A DNA stretch of 64,000 nt from NCBI RefSeq assembly GCF_000429085.1, contig NZ_AUBE01000008.1:1-64000 (forward strand), given 5' to 3'. The notes below the pieces were generated by a model, which did no database searches, was not told the DNA's origin, and saw only the letters and a program-made list of their open reading frames with translations. Shown in pieces: positions 8,912 through 17,205 of this stretch; the first letter of the stretch is position 1; each line of letters opens with the position of its first letter. A program made the position numbers and the translations under genes. Source of the DNA: Streptomyces flavidovirens DSM 40150. Its GTDB lineage: Bacteria; Actinomycetota; Actinomycetes; Streptomycetales; Streptomycetaceae.

Positions 8912-9412
8912 GTGCGGGTGGGGGATATGACAAGGCAACAGGCGGGCGGACGCAGGGCCGCCGTGCAAGGTCCTTCGGCGGCGACAGCGGGGGCGGAGGA
9001 GGGGGACAGGGAGGGGGCGCCCATTCAGCTTCGACGCAGACTGGGGCGCTCGGATCTCACAGCGGTCCCGGAGGTACGGCGCGCTCTGCGCGAACTGCTG
9101 CGCCACCGGGGCGACCAGAGCTGCACGGACGTCGCCGAGCTCCTGACCACCGAGCTGGTGACCAACGCCCTGGTCCACACGGAACACGACGCCGAGGTCA
9201 CTGCCACCGTCACCGCCTCCCGACTCCGCGTCGAGGTACGAGACTTCGTCGCCCGCCATCCGCGGTTACGCGTGCCGGCCGCCGACGACGGTACGCACGG
9301 CAGGGGCCTCCTCCTGGTGCAGGCGCTCGCGGACGCGTGGGGCGTCAGGGCGCAGGGCGTGGGGAAAGTGGTCTGGTTCGAACTCGACATGAGCGGCGGC
9401 GGGCCGGCGTAA
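8912..9412 (+). CDS. RsbW-like ATP-binding regulator (HATPase_c fold)
   Basis: The small GHKL ATPase (166 aa from GTG 8912, preceded by GAGAAAGG at a suitable distance) has the N-box ELVTNALVHT and the G-box segment HGRGLLLVQALADAWGVR. Such stand-alone domains in Streptomyces act as anti-sigma factors or serine kinases. No PPM phosphatase or anti-anti-sigma gene lies adjacent. A TTA leucine codon at 9266-9268 (in RHPRLRV) makes translation potentially dependent on the bldA tRNA. ATGs at 8870 and 8927 are alternative starts in the same frame. Confidence 0.8.
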   Translation: MRVGDMTRQQAGGRRAAVQGPSAATAGAEEGDREGAPIQLRRRLGRSDLTAVPEVRRALRELLRHRGDQSCTDVAELLTTELVTNALVHTEHDAEVTATVTASRLRVEVRDFVARHPRLRVPAADDGTHGRGLLLVQALADAWGVRAQGVGKVVWFELDMSGGGPA

Positions 9413-9444
9413 CCGCCCGCCCGCCGCCGCGACCACCGTGCCGC

Positions 9445-10503
9445 TCAGCCGAATTGCTGCTCAAGATCCTTGAGTTTGCGTTCGAGCGAGTCGAGCCGTG
9501 GCAGAGCCTGCGTGTCGTCCTCGGCGGTGAGGTCGACGGTCGTCACCTTTTCAGCGCCTTTCACGGCCTGAAGGGAGGGCCTTTGTCGAAGCGGCAGTTG
9601 TCCGGTTTCCGGTATGGCAGGCTCCGCGACCGCTTGCGGCGGTGCGGAGCCAGAGCCGGGGGCGATGGCAGAAACCTCGACGACCTGCCGGCCGCCGCCG
9701 CGACCGCGCCCCCAGGCGCGGTGCTGACGGTTGATGGCCTTCAACTGGGCGCGTTCCAGCTTCTGGTGGTCGCGCCGGCGCATACGGTTCTGCTCCTTCT
9801 CCCGTACGTCCTCCCGCACCTCCTCGACCGCCTCGTCGAGCGTGCGCACGCCTTCCAGGAGCATCAGCGACCACGCGCCGAAGGTTTCCCTGGGTGCCCT
9901 CAGCCACCGTACGACCCGGATCTGCGGCAGCGGGCGCGGCACCAGCCCCTGCTCGCGCAGCGCGGCCCTGCGGGTCTGCTTCAGCGCCCGGTCGAAGAGC
10001 ACGGCGGCCGAGAGCGACATCCCGGCGAAGAACTGCGGGGCGCCCGCGTGGCCAAGTCCCCGTGGCGCGTGCACCCAGTTGAACCAGGCCGCCGCACCGG
10101 CGAACGTCCACACCAGCAGACGCGAGCCGAGCGCCGCGTCGCCGTGGCTGGCCTCGCGCACCGCGAGGACCGAGCAGAACATGGCGGCGCCGTCGAGGCC
10201 GAACGGGACGAGGTACTCCCAGCCGCCGGAGAGGCTGAGGTTTTGCCGGCCGAAGCCGACCAGGCCGTGGAACGAGAGGGCGGCGGCGACCGCTGCACAG
10301 CAGAAGAGCAGCAGGTATGAAGCGGTCCCGTAGACGGCTTCCTTCCGCCTGCGCCGTTCCTCCGTGCGTTCCCAGGAGTCGTCTGCTGCGGCTTTGCCAC
10401 CGGCGCGCTTGCCGCGCGCGAGCACCGCAACCGCCGCCAGGACCCCTGCGAGCATCACGCCACCCGGAAGCAGCCAGTCCAGCGATATGTCGGTCAGTCT
10501 CAT
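9445..10503 (-). CDS. DUF2637 multi-pass membrane protein
   Basis: The protein is 352 aa from ATG 10503. Membrane segments occur at the N-terminus (LPGGVMLAGVLAAVAVLA), at about 60-80 (ASYLLLFCCAAVAAALSFHG), 100-120 (PFGLDGAAMFCSVLAVREA) and 130-150 (LLVWTFAGAAAWFNWVHAPR), and at 160-175. The soluble C-terminal 170 residues are highly charged and end in a predicted coiled coil (LDSLERKLKDLEQQFG). This layout matches the DUF2637 family found in actinomycetes and on their plasmids; the molecular role is unknown. It converges with the ATPase gene. Confidence 0.75.
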   Translation of the reverse strand: MRLTDISLDWLLPGGVMLAGVLAAVAVLARGKRAGGKAAADDSWERTEERRRRKEAVYGTASYLLLFCCAAVAAALSFHGLVGFGRQNLSLSGGWEYLVPFGLDGAAMFCSVLAVREASHGDAALGSRLLVWTFAGAAAWFNWVHAPRGLGHAGAPQFFAGMSLSAAVLFDRALKQTRRAALREQGLVPRPLPQIRVVRWLRAPRETFGAWSLMLLEGVRTLDEAVEEVREDVREKEQNRMRRRDHQKLERAQLKAINRQHRAWGRGRGGGRQVVEVSAIAPGSGSAPPQAVAEPAIPETGQLPLRQRPSLQAVKGAEKVTTVDLTAEDDTQALPRLDSLERKLKDLEQQFG

Positions 10504-10538
10504 GCGGTGTCCCTTGCATCGCGGTAGGGCTATTGGGG

Positions 10539-10551
10539 CGCCATATTGGCG
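10539..10551. promoter_or_regulatory. Palindrome upstream of the DUF2637 gene
   Basis: CGCCATATTGGCG is a 5+3+5 inverted repeat 36-48 bp upstream of the DUF2637 start codon, in an AT-richer intergenic stretch. Its position would suit an operator overlapping the promoter. The binding protein is unknown. Confidence 0.35.
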
Positions 10552-10696
10552 TAACCCAAGTGGCCTAAAGAGGCTTTCGGTGCAAGAGGGCGCCAAGAGA
10601 CCGCCAGGGCACGCGAATAGGTGCCATCTGGTCGAACTGCCTTACTGATCCGGCCGGTTGAGTTCGATTTATGCCACCTGATCGGGTGGCGTGCCG

Positions 10697-11578
10697 TCAG
10701 ACCGCGGCGACAGCGGTGGCGGCCGTCGCCGCGGCTTCCCCGCTGAGCTTGCGTACGCGCTCGGCGTCGCACGTACGCGGACACGTCACGCAGGTGTCCT
10801 CGGGGCGCAGTGTGTAGAAGAGGCAGCAGCTCGCGCGGTCACGGGTCGGCAGCGATTCGCCGTTGGGTCCGGTCAGCTCGCGAAAGCCGGCCGTCCCGGC
10901 GTACGGCTTCGTCGTACCCGGCAGCAGCGCCTCCAGCTCGCGCATGGCGCGCCGCTCCTCGCCGAGCAGGTGCGCGATGTACCAGAGCCCTTCCACGATC
11001 TCGTCCGTCGCCATGCCCCACAGCGCGCGCTTGCCGCGCCGCATCCTGGGCCCGAAGCCGTCGAGCACGGGCCCGAGGTGCTCGGCGACGGCGTCCCGTA
11101 CCTCGGCGCGCAGGGCCTCCTCGTCCGGTACGACGCGGGCGCCGGGCAGTGCGGCGGCCGGGTCGCCCGGCAGGCAGGCGAACTCCCGCACCCGTACGGC
11201 CATGCGGCCCGACGTCCGCTGGAAGGCGACGTCTTCGACGGGCACGCGCGGCACCCGGCGGTGCAGGAACCAGGGCGCGGTGATGAGCAGGCAGGCGGGC
11301 CAGGCGTACCGGTGCAGACCGAAACTCGCGACGACGTCGGGCCGGGCCTGCCGGCCGTAGTCGCGCAGCACCTGGGCGTTGTCCCAGGCCAGGAAGGCGT
11401 CGAGCGCGGCGCCGCCGGCCGCGAGTTCGGCTGCCCCGACCCAGCCGCCGCCGCGCGGAGCCTGCTCGCCGTCCGCGAGCTCGGCGATGCGCAGTCCGGC
11501 GAAGACCTCGGTGAGGCGGGCGTAGGAGGCCGCGACGGGGGAGGCGGCGACGCCGGGGAAAAGGGCGGGGACGGTCAT
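10697..11578 (-). CDS. FhuF-like siderophore ferric-iron reductase
   Basis: The 293-aa cytoplasmic protein ends with the cysteine cluster SCCLFYTLRPEDTCVTCPRT, matching the C-C-x10-C-x2-C [2Fe-2S] motif of FhuF-type ferric reductases that release iron from imported siderophores. The N-terminal region is an FhuF-like fold without membrane segments. ATG 11578 was chosen because it is the first clear start downstream of an iron-box-like inverted repeat (11609-11623). Control by a DmdR/IdeR repressor under iron sufficiency is therefore likely. No transporter gene is adjacent. Confidence 0.8.
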   Translation of the reverse strand: MTVPALFPGVAASPVAASYARLTEVFAGLRIAELADGEQAPRGGGWVGAAELAAGGAALDAFLAWDNAQVLRDYGRQARPDVVASFGLHRYAWPACLLITAPWFLHRRVPRVPVEDVAFQRTSGRMAVRVREFACLPGDPAAALPGARVVPDEEALRAEVRDAVAEHLGPVLDGFGPRMRRGKRALWGMATDEIVEGLWYIAHLLGEERRAMRELEALLPGTTKPYAGTAGFRELTGPNGESLPTRDRASCCLFYTLRPEDTCVTCPRTCDAERVRKLSGEAAATAATAVAAV

Positions 11579-11608
11579 GCAGGGGACCACCGAATCGCGA
11601 TCGTTTGC

Positions 11609-11623
11609 AGGTAAGCCTTACCT
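11609..11623. promoter_or_regulatory. Iron box (DmdR/IdeR-type operator)
   Basis: AGGTAAGCCTTACCT is a perfect 7+1+7 inverted repeat, close to the actinobacterial iron box TTAGGTTAGSCTAACCTAA. It lies 31 bp upstream of the FhuF-like gene and about 110 bp from the divergent GntR gene. Confidence 0.7.
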
Positions 11624-11732
11624 TACCCGATGGTTCCGTTGTTTGCCCCTGAACGCTCAAGGGCACCCCCGGACCCCGCAGGTGATGCCGCCCGCTTATC
11701 GTGCATAGGGGACACAGCACCGGAGGGACCCC

Positions 11733-12506
11733 ATGGAGCAGCAGGGCAGAGCGCGCGAGGCCGCGTACGGGCACATGTCTGCCTCAGTGCCGGTGCCCGC
11801 CTCGGCGCAGGTGCCCTCCGTGCGCCCCCCAGAGCAGGCGCGCGGCGAGCACACCCACAGCGAGCCCCCCGCCCCCCGCCTCGTCCAGCGCCACTCCGTC
11901 CGCGGCCAGATCCTCGACGCCCTGCGCGCCGCCCTCGTCAGCGGCGAACTGGTCCCCGGTGAGGTCTACTCCGGCCCCGGCCTCGGTGCCCGCTTCGGCG
12001 TCTCCGCCACCCCGGTCCGCGAGGCGATGCAGCAGCTCGCGCTGGAGGGCGCGGTGGAGGTCGTGCCGAACCGAGGCTTTCGCGTCACGGTCCGCAGCGC
12101 GGCGGAGCTCGCCGGGCTGGCGGAAGTGCGGGCCCTGATCGAGGTCCCGGTCATGCTCCGCCTGGCCCGTACGATCCCGGCCGCCCGCTGGTGCGAGCTG
12201 CGCCCATTGGCGGAAGCCACGACGGCGGCGGCGGCGACCGGCAACCGGGCGGCGTACACGGAATCGGACCGCGCGTTCCATCGCGCGGTCCTCTCGCTCT
12301 CCGGCAACCACCAACTCGTCACCGTCGCCGACGACCTCCACCGCCGGTCCCAGTGGCCGCTGCTCGCAGGCGACCCCCTGGGCCGCCGGGCAGACCTCCT
12401 GGCGGACGCCGCCGAACACCTGGCCCTGCTGGACGCCCTGGCCGCACAGGACCTGACGGTTGTTCAGTCCCTGGTCAGCGAACACTTCGCGGGCGCGGAC
12501 CGCTGA
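11733..12506 (+). CDS. GntR-family (FadR/FCD subgroup) transcriptional regulator
   Basis: The protein is 257 aa. It has a 45-residue disordered leader, then a winged helix (about 55-120, with SVRGQILDALRAALVSGELV and FGVSATPVREAMQQLALEGA) and an all-helical FCD ligand-binding domain (about 125-250, with the metal-site style motif ESDRAFHRAVLSLSGNHQLV). CGGAGGGACCCC ahead of ATG 11733 is a strong ribosome-binding site. The ligand and targets cannot be read from the context, since neighbours are unrelated. Confidence 0.85.
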   Translation: MEQQGRAREAAYGHMSASVPVPASAQVPSVRPPEQARGEHTHSEPPAPRLVQRHSVRGQILDALRAALVSGELVPGEVYSGPGLGARFGVSATPVREAMQQLALEGAVEVVPNRGFRVTVRSAAELAGLAEVRALIEVPVMLRLARTIPAARWCELRPLAEATTAAAATGNRAAYTESDRAFHRAVLSLSGNHQLVTVADDLHRRSQWPLLAGDPLGRRADLLADAAEHLALLDALAAQDLTVVQSLVSEHFAGADR

Positions 12507-12546
12507 CCTGGGGCGACGGCGACCGCCGGGGCCCGCGCGGCCGGGC

Positions 12547-13335
12547 TCACACCGCGGCGGACGGCGAGAGCTGCGCCGCCAGCCACGTCGGTACGCCGTC
12601 CAGCAGCCGGAACAGGCGGCCGGCCTCCGCCCGCAGGCGGCTCGCCTCCGGTTCCGGTTCCGCGTCGGCCAGGGCCGCCAGGGCCGGGGCCGTGCCGACC
12701 AGGTAACCAAGTTCCTCCCGTATCCGCAGCGACTCCGCGAAGCCGTGCCTCGCGTCCGCCAACTCGCCCTCGCGCAGGGACAGTCCGGCCAGATGGCGCC
12801 AGGTGAACGACAGCAGCAGTGTCTCGCCGTGCGCCGTCGCGCCCGCGTGGGCGCGAACGTAGGCGGCACGGGCCGACTGCGGGGAGTCGGAGAGGTGCTC
12901 GGCGATCAGGCCGCGCCGGAAGTCGAGGAGCGGGCGGCCCGGCGCCGTCGGGTCGATCAGCGCCGCCGCCCGCCCGAGCGCTGAGCGCGCCTCGTCGGCC
13001 CGGTCACGGGCGCCGAGCACCGTCGAGGCGTACGCCAGCTGGCCGCGCTCGCACGCCGCCGCGCCCCGCTCGTCGTCGCTCTGGGCAACCGCCTCCGCCG
13101 TACGCAGGGCGTCCTCCGCCTCCGCCCAGCCGCGCTCGGTGAACAGGCAGCGCTCTACGAGCAGCGACGCCCGCTGGAGCGCGGCCGCAGGGGTCGCGGC
13201 GGCGCCCTCATGCGGTTCGAGCAGGGCCGCGGCATCGGTCCAGCAGCCGCGCGAGCGCAGCCGCCATACCGCGGTCTGGAGTGGGCTTCCGTCCCCTGCG
13301 GTCGTTCCAGAACCAGACATGGCGGTATGCGCCAC
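12547..13335 (-). CDS. Helical-repeat (TPR-like) hypothetical protein
   Basis: The 262-aa protein is rich in Ala, Arg, Leu and Glu and has repeated helix pairs such as ALQRASLLVERCLFTERGWA, ACERGQLAYASTVLGARDRA and WRHLAGLSLREGELADARHG, each with the spacing of tetratricopeptide-type repeats. No catalytic motif is visible. Start GTG 13335 is preferred because GGGAGGGCAAT precedes it; ATG 13320 is in the same frame. It lies convergent with the GntR gene. The function is unknown; a scaffold or regulatory role is only a guess from the repeats. Confidence 0.65.
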   Translation of the reverse strand: MAHTAMSGSGTTAGDGSPLQTAVWRLRSRGCWTDAAALLEPHEGAAATPAAALQRASLLVERCLFTERGWAEAEDALRTAEAVAQSDDERGAAACERGQLAYASTVLGARDRADEARSALGRAAALIDPTAPGRPLLDFRRGLIAEHLSDSPQSARAAYVRAHAGATAHGETLLLSFTWRHLAGLSLREGELADARHGFAESLRIREELGYLVGTAPALAALADAEPEPEASRLRAEAGRLFRLLDGVPTWLAAQLSPSAAV

Positions 13336-13571
13336 ATTGCCCTCCCCGAGCAGCACGTCATTGAGCTGTGAGTAACGGTCGTGCGGTAGTGGGCGAATCT
13401 CAGCACGGATTGGCACTCCGGGCCAAGAGCTCAGGTGAACGAATTCACAATCGACCGGTCGGTGCGGCCATTTGGGTCTTCCCCTGCCCGCCCCTCCCTG
13501 GCTGTGACATTAGCGGCTCCGCCGCCCGGGGGGGGGCAAGCCCCGGACAACGCCGGACCGGCCGGCCTTGC

Positions 13572-15299
13572 CTAGCTCATCCTCAGCGCGAGGAAGAAGT
13601 CCAGCTTGTCCTCAAGACGCGACAAGTCACGACTCGTCAGTTGCTCGATTCTGCCCACCCGGTAGCGCAGGGTGTTCACGTGCAGATGCAGCCGGGCAGC
13701 GCAGCGCGTCCAGGAACCGTCACAGTCGAGGAACGCTTCGAGGGTGGGAATGAGTTCCGCCCGGTGCCGCCGGTCGTAGTCCCGCAGCGGGTCCAGCAGC
13801 CGCGCGGTGAACGCCCGGCGTACGTCGTCCGGCACGAACGGCAGCAGCAGCACGTGCGACGCCAGCTCGTGGTGGCCCGCCGCGCAGACCCGGCCGGGGC
13901 GCGCCGCCGCCACCCGGCGGGCGTGCCGGGCCTCTTCCAGCGCCCCGCGCAGCCCCTCCGCCGAATGCACGGCCGCGCTGACACCCAGTGTCAGCCGCCC
14001 GTCGTCGGCGAGGCCGCCCGAGAGCGGCGCGCGCACCGCTTCCAGGAGTACGTCGGCGTGCAGGCCGATGCGGGAGACCGAGGTGGCGTGGGCTTCGTCC
14101 CCGTCCCCCGTCCCCGTGGGCGCGACCGCCGGCAGCGGTACGAGCGCGATCGCCTCGTCGCCCGCGTGCGCCACCGCGATCCGGTCCGAGGAGTCGGAAC
14201 CGGCCACGGCCGGGTCGACCAGTATTTCCTCCAGCAGCGTCTGCGCCACGGGCCCGGCCTGGATCGACGCGCCCGGAACGCCCGCCGGGCCGCCTTCCAG
14301 CCACTCGACCCGTGCCACGACCACCTGCCAGTGCGGCGCCGAGCCGAGGCCCGGCAGCAGCACCGGTGCGGCGACCCGCAGACGGGCCGCGATCTCGGCC
14401 GGGGCCGCTCCCGTCTGCACCAGCTCCAGGACCTCCTGGGCGAGGCGGCGGCGTACGGTGCGGGCCGCGTCGCGCCGGTCGCGTTCGACGGCGATCAGCT
14501 GCGTCACGCCCTGGAGCAGGTCGAGCCGGGCGGCCGGCCAGTCGCCCGCGTCCGCCTCCACCGCCAGCAGCCAGTCCGAGAGCACGCTCTCGCGTACGTC
14601 GCGGGACGCGGCGGCAGCGGCGGCTCCGCGCGCCGCGCTCCTGATCGGGAACAGCGAGTACGTCGTGCCCTGCACAGCGGCCCGGTGCGGCGCCCGGCGC
14701 CCCGTGCGGCTCGCGGCCAGGTGCTCGCCGGCGAGGACGGCTCCCACGGCCGGCGGCAGCGAGTCGCCCGCGCCCGCGATCTGGCGGCCGGTGGGCGAGA
14801 GCACCCACGCGCGCAGGTCCAGGTCGGACGTCAGCAGGTCGAGCACCACTTCGGGGCCGCCGCCTGCCGGGCCCGACGTCATCAGCCTGCGGTGCCGGTC
14901 GACGACGGCCGCCAGGTCACCGGCCCGTTCGCCGGACACCTGGCGCACCACGTACTCGGTGATGGTCGCGAAGGCGACGGCCTCGCTGACGGCGAAGAGC
15001 GGCAGCCGGTGGCGTGCGCACGCCTCGACCAGGTCGCTCGGGATCGCGCTGAGTTCCGCCTCGCCCGCCGCGAGCCCGACGACGCCCGCGCTCGCCAGGA
15101 TCCGTACGAAGGGCTCGGAATCCTCGGCGGTACGCCGCCACGCCAGGCCGGTGAGCACCAGCTCACCGCCGGAGAGATAGCGGCTGGGGTCCCGCAGGTC
15201 GGTGGTCATCACACCGCGCACGGTGCGGTCGAGCTCTTCCTCGCCGCCGAGCAGCCGCAGGCCCAGCGCGTCGGTCTCAAGCAGTGCGCGCAGCCGCAT
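13572..15299 (-). CDS. PucR-family transcriptional regulator of purine catabolism
   Basis: The 575-aa protein has the PucR architecture: an N-terminal purine-sensing domain (about 1-125, MRLRALLETDALGLRLLGGE and LVEACARHRLPLFAVSEAV), a central GGDEF-like region, and a C-terminal HTH_30 domain (about 515-570, DGSWTRCAARLHLHVNTLRY followed by RVGRIEQLT). The family activates or represses purine degradation genes. It diverges from the xanthine dehydrogenase operon, and a tandem repeat array lies in the gap, which fits local control of those genes. Confidence 0.9.
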   Translation of the reverse strand: MRLRALLETDALGLRLLGGEEELDRTVRGVMTTDLRDPSRYLSGGELVLTGLAWRRTAEDSEPFVRILASAGVVGLAAGEAELSAIPSDLVEACARHRLPLFAVSEAVAFATITEYVVRQVSGERAGDLAAVVDRHRRLMTSGPAGGGPEVVLDLLTSDLDLRAWVLSPTGRQIAGAGDSLPPAVGAVLAGEHLAASRTGRRAPHRAAVQGTTYSLFPIRSAARGAAAAAASRDVRESVLSDWLLAVEADAGDWPAARLDLLQGVTQLIAVERDRRDAARTVRRRLAQEVLELVQTGAAPAEIAARLRVAAPVLLPGLGSAPHWQVVVARVEWLEGGPAGVPGASIQAGPVAQTLLEEILVDPAVAGSDSSDRIAVAHAGDEAIALVPLPAVAPTGTGDGDEAHATSVSRIGLHADVLLEAVRAPLSGGLADDGRLTLGVSAAVHSAEGLRGALEEARHARRVAAARPGRVCAAGHHELASHVLLLPFVPDDVRRAFTARLLDPLRDYDRRHRAELIPTLEAFLDCDGSWTRCAARLHLHVNTLRYRVGRIEQLTSRDLSRLEDKLDFFLALRMS

Positions 15300-15338
15300 G
15301 GTGGTCGCCGCCGATCTGTCTCTAGATGTGGATGGAAT

Positions 15339-15447
15339 GTGATGCGGTTGTGGAGGCCGTGCTGGTGGTTTGTGGAGGGTAGTGCCTGGGATTTCCAGAG
15401 GCTGCGCCTGGGGTTTCCAAGGGGTGTGCCTGTGGTTCCGAAAGGGG
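15339..15447. repeat. Tandem array of about 22-bp imperfect repeats between pucR and xdh (operator candidate)
   Basis: Three copies sit exactly 22 bp apart at 15382, 15404 and 15426, starting GTGCCTGGGATTTCCAGAGG, GCGCCTGGGGTTTCCAAGGG and GTGCCTGTGGTTCCGAAAGG. Two weaker copies precede them at 15339 and 15359 (GTGATGCGGTTGTGGAGG, GTGCTGGTGGTTTGTGGAGG). A period of two helical turns suits cooperative binding of a regulator on one DNA face, and the array directly flanks the pucR start. The rest of the 400-bp gap (15448-15700) shows no recognisable gene. Confidence 0.65.
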
Positions 15448-15700
15448 ACCGTGAGGTTGCCGACTTCCTCCTTTCGTTCGAATCTACAAGACGCAAGCAG
15501 TTACCAGCCAACTCCTTCATGGTTTCGGTGACTGCACCAGGCGGAGATCCGGCTTGTGTACTGGGGCCAAGCCACGTGAACAGCAGATGAACGTCCCAGA
15601 GCGACCCAAACAGCTCTGAACGACTAGGTCCGGCAGCCGGCGGCTGGCCGTCTCCACCCCAGCGACACGCGAACCACCCGATTGAGAAGAAGTGAGCCTT

Positions 15701-16591
15701 ATGGACTTCCTTCGCCCTGCCAGCTGGGAGGAGGCGCTCGCCGCCAAGGCCGAGTACCCCACGGCTGTGCCCATCGCGGGTGGCACAGATGTCATGGTCG
15801 AGATCAACTTCGACCACCGCCGCCCCGAGTACCTCCTGGACCTGAACCGCATCCCCGAACTCCGCGAGTGGGAGGTGGGGGAGGAGACCGTACAGCTCGG
15901 CGCCTCCGTCCCGTACACCCAGATCATGGACCACCTGCGGGCGGAACTGCCGGGTCTCGCGCTCGCCGCCCACACTGTGGGATCGCCCCAGATCCGCAAC
16001 CGTGGCTCGGTCGGCGGAAACCTCGGTGCCGCTTCCCCCGCCGGTGACTCGCATCCGGCCCTGCTGTCCGCGGGGGCCGAGGTCGAGGCCGAGTCGGTGC
16101 GCGGGACGCGCCTCATCCCGGTCGAGGAGTTCTACACCGGCGTGAAGCGCAACGCGCTGGAGCCGGACGAGCTGATCAGAAGCGTCCACATCAAGAAGGC
16201 CGACGGGCCGCAGCAGTTCTCCAAGGTGGGCACCCGCAACGCCATGGTCATCGCGGTCTGCGCGTTCGGTATCGCACTGCACCCCGCGACCCGGACGGTC
16301 AAGACCGGCATCGGTTCGGCCGCCCCGACGCCGCTGCGGGCCCGCGCCGCCGAGGACTTCCTGAACGCCGCGCTCGAAGAAGGCGGATTCTGGGAGAGCG
16401 GGAAGATCATCACCCCCTCGGTCGCCAAGCAGTTCGCGGAGCTCGCCTCCGGCGCCTGCAACCCCATCGACGACGTGCGCGGCACCGCGAAGTACCGCCG
16501 TCACGCCGTCGGGATCATGGCCCGCCGCACGCTGGGCTGGACCTGGGAGCAGTACCGCGGCACCGGCCGCACCCTTGAAGGAGCTGCATAG
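15701..16591 (+). CDS. Xanthine dehydrogenase FAD-binding subunit (CoxM-like)
   Basis: The protein is 296 aa and belongs to the CoxM/XdhB subunit family, which carries FAD and passes electrons from the iron-sulfur clusters to NAD+. It shows the FAD motif IAGGTDVMVEINFD (about 25-38) and the loop TVGSPQIRNRGSVGGNLGAA (about 88-107), both characteristic. AGAAG about ten bases before ATG 15701 is the best ribosome site; GTG 15692 is in frame. It is the first gene of a tight operon: the iron-sulfur subunit starts three bases after its stop. Confidence 0.92.
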   Translation: MDFLRPASWEEALAAKAEYPTAVPIAGGTDVMVEINFDHRRPEYLLDLNRIPELREWEVGEETVQLGASVPYTQIMDHLRAELPGLALAAHTVGSPQIRNRGSVGGNLGAASPAGDSHPALLSAGAEVEAESVRGTRLIPVEEFYTGVKRNALEPDELIRSVHIKKADGPQQFSKVGTRNAMVIAVCAFGIALHPATRTVKTGIGSAAPTPLRARAAEDFLNAALEEGGFWESGKIITPSVAKQFAELASGACNPIDDVRGTAKYRRHAVGIMARRTLGWTWEQYRGTGRTLEGAA

Positions 16592-16593
16592 CC

Positions 16594-17202
16594 ATGCGCG
16601 TGAATTTCACGGTCAACGGCCGCAAGCAGGAAGCGGACGACGTCTGGGAGGGCGAGAGCCTGCTCTACGTCCTGCGTGAGCGCATGGGCCTGCCGGGCTC
16701 CAAGAACGCCTGCGAGCAGGGCGAGTGCGGCTCCTGTACGGTCCGCCTCGACGGTGTCCCCGTCTGTGCGTGTCTCGTCGCCGCCGGCCAGGCAGAGGGC
16801 CGCGAGGTCGTCACGGTCGAAGGCCTCGCCGACTTCGCCAAGCAGCGCGAAGAAGGCTGCGCGACCGGCGCCTGCGGCAGTGGCGGTACGTCGCTCCAGG
16901 CCGCCCGGCAGTGGAGCGCTCGCCCTTCCGACAGGGTCGCCGACTCGCAGACCGGTGAGGGTCAAGAGCTCGCCCCCATCCAGCAGGCGTTCATCGACGC
17001 CGGCGCCGTGCAGTGCGGTTTCTGCACTCCGGGTCTGCTGGTCGCGGCCGACGAGCTCCTTGAGCGCAACGCCGAGCCGTCCGACGCGGACATCCGCGAG
17101 GCGCTCTCGGGCAACCTGTGCCGCTGCACCGGTTACGAGAAGATCCTGGACGCGGTGCGCCTGGCGGCCGCCCCCCAGGACCGCCAGGGAAGCGGGGTCT
17201 GA
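16594..17202 (+). CDS. Xanthine dehydrogenase [2Fe-2S] subunit
   Basis: The 202-aa protein has both clusters of molybdenum hydroxylases. The N-terminal plant-type ferredoxin has CEQGECGSC plus a later Cys in VPVCACL. The C-terminal helical domain has VQCGFCTPG and LCRCTGYEKI. It links the molybdenum centre to FAD. An extra loop between the domains (about 80-130, including REEGCATGACGSGGTSL) makes it longer than the usual 160-170 aa and adds two cysteines. The gene is four bases upstream of the molybdopterin subunit. Confidence 0.92.
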   Translation: MRVNFTVNGRKQEADDVWEGESLLYVLRERMGLPGSKNACEQGECGSCTVRLDGVPVCACLVAAGQAEGREVVTVEGLADFAKQREEGCATGACGSGGTSLQAARQWSARPSDRVADSQTGEGQELAPIQQAFIDAGAVQCGFCTPGLLVAADELLERNAEPSDADIREALSGNLCRCTGYEKILDAVRLAAAPQDRQGSGV

Positions 17203-17205
17203 GCC

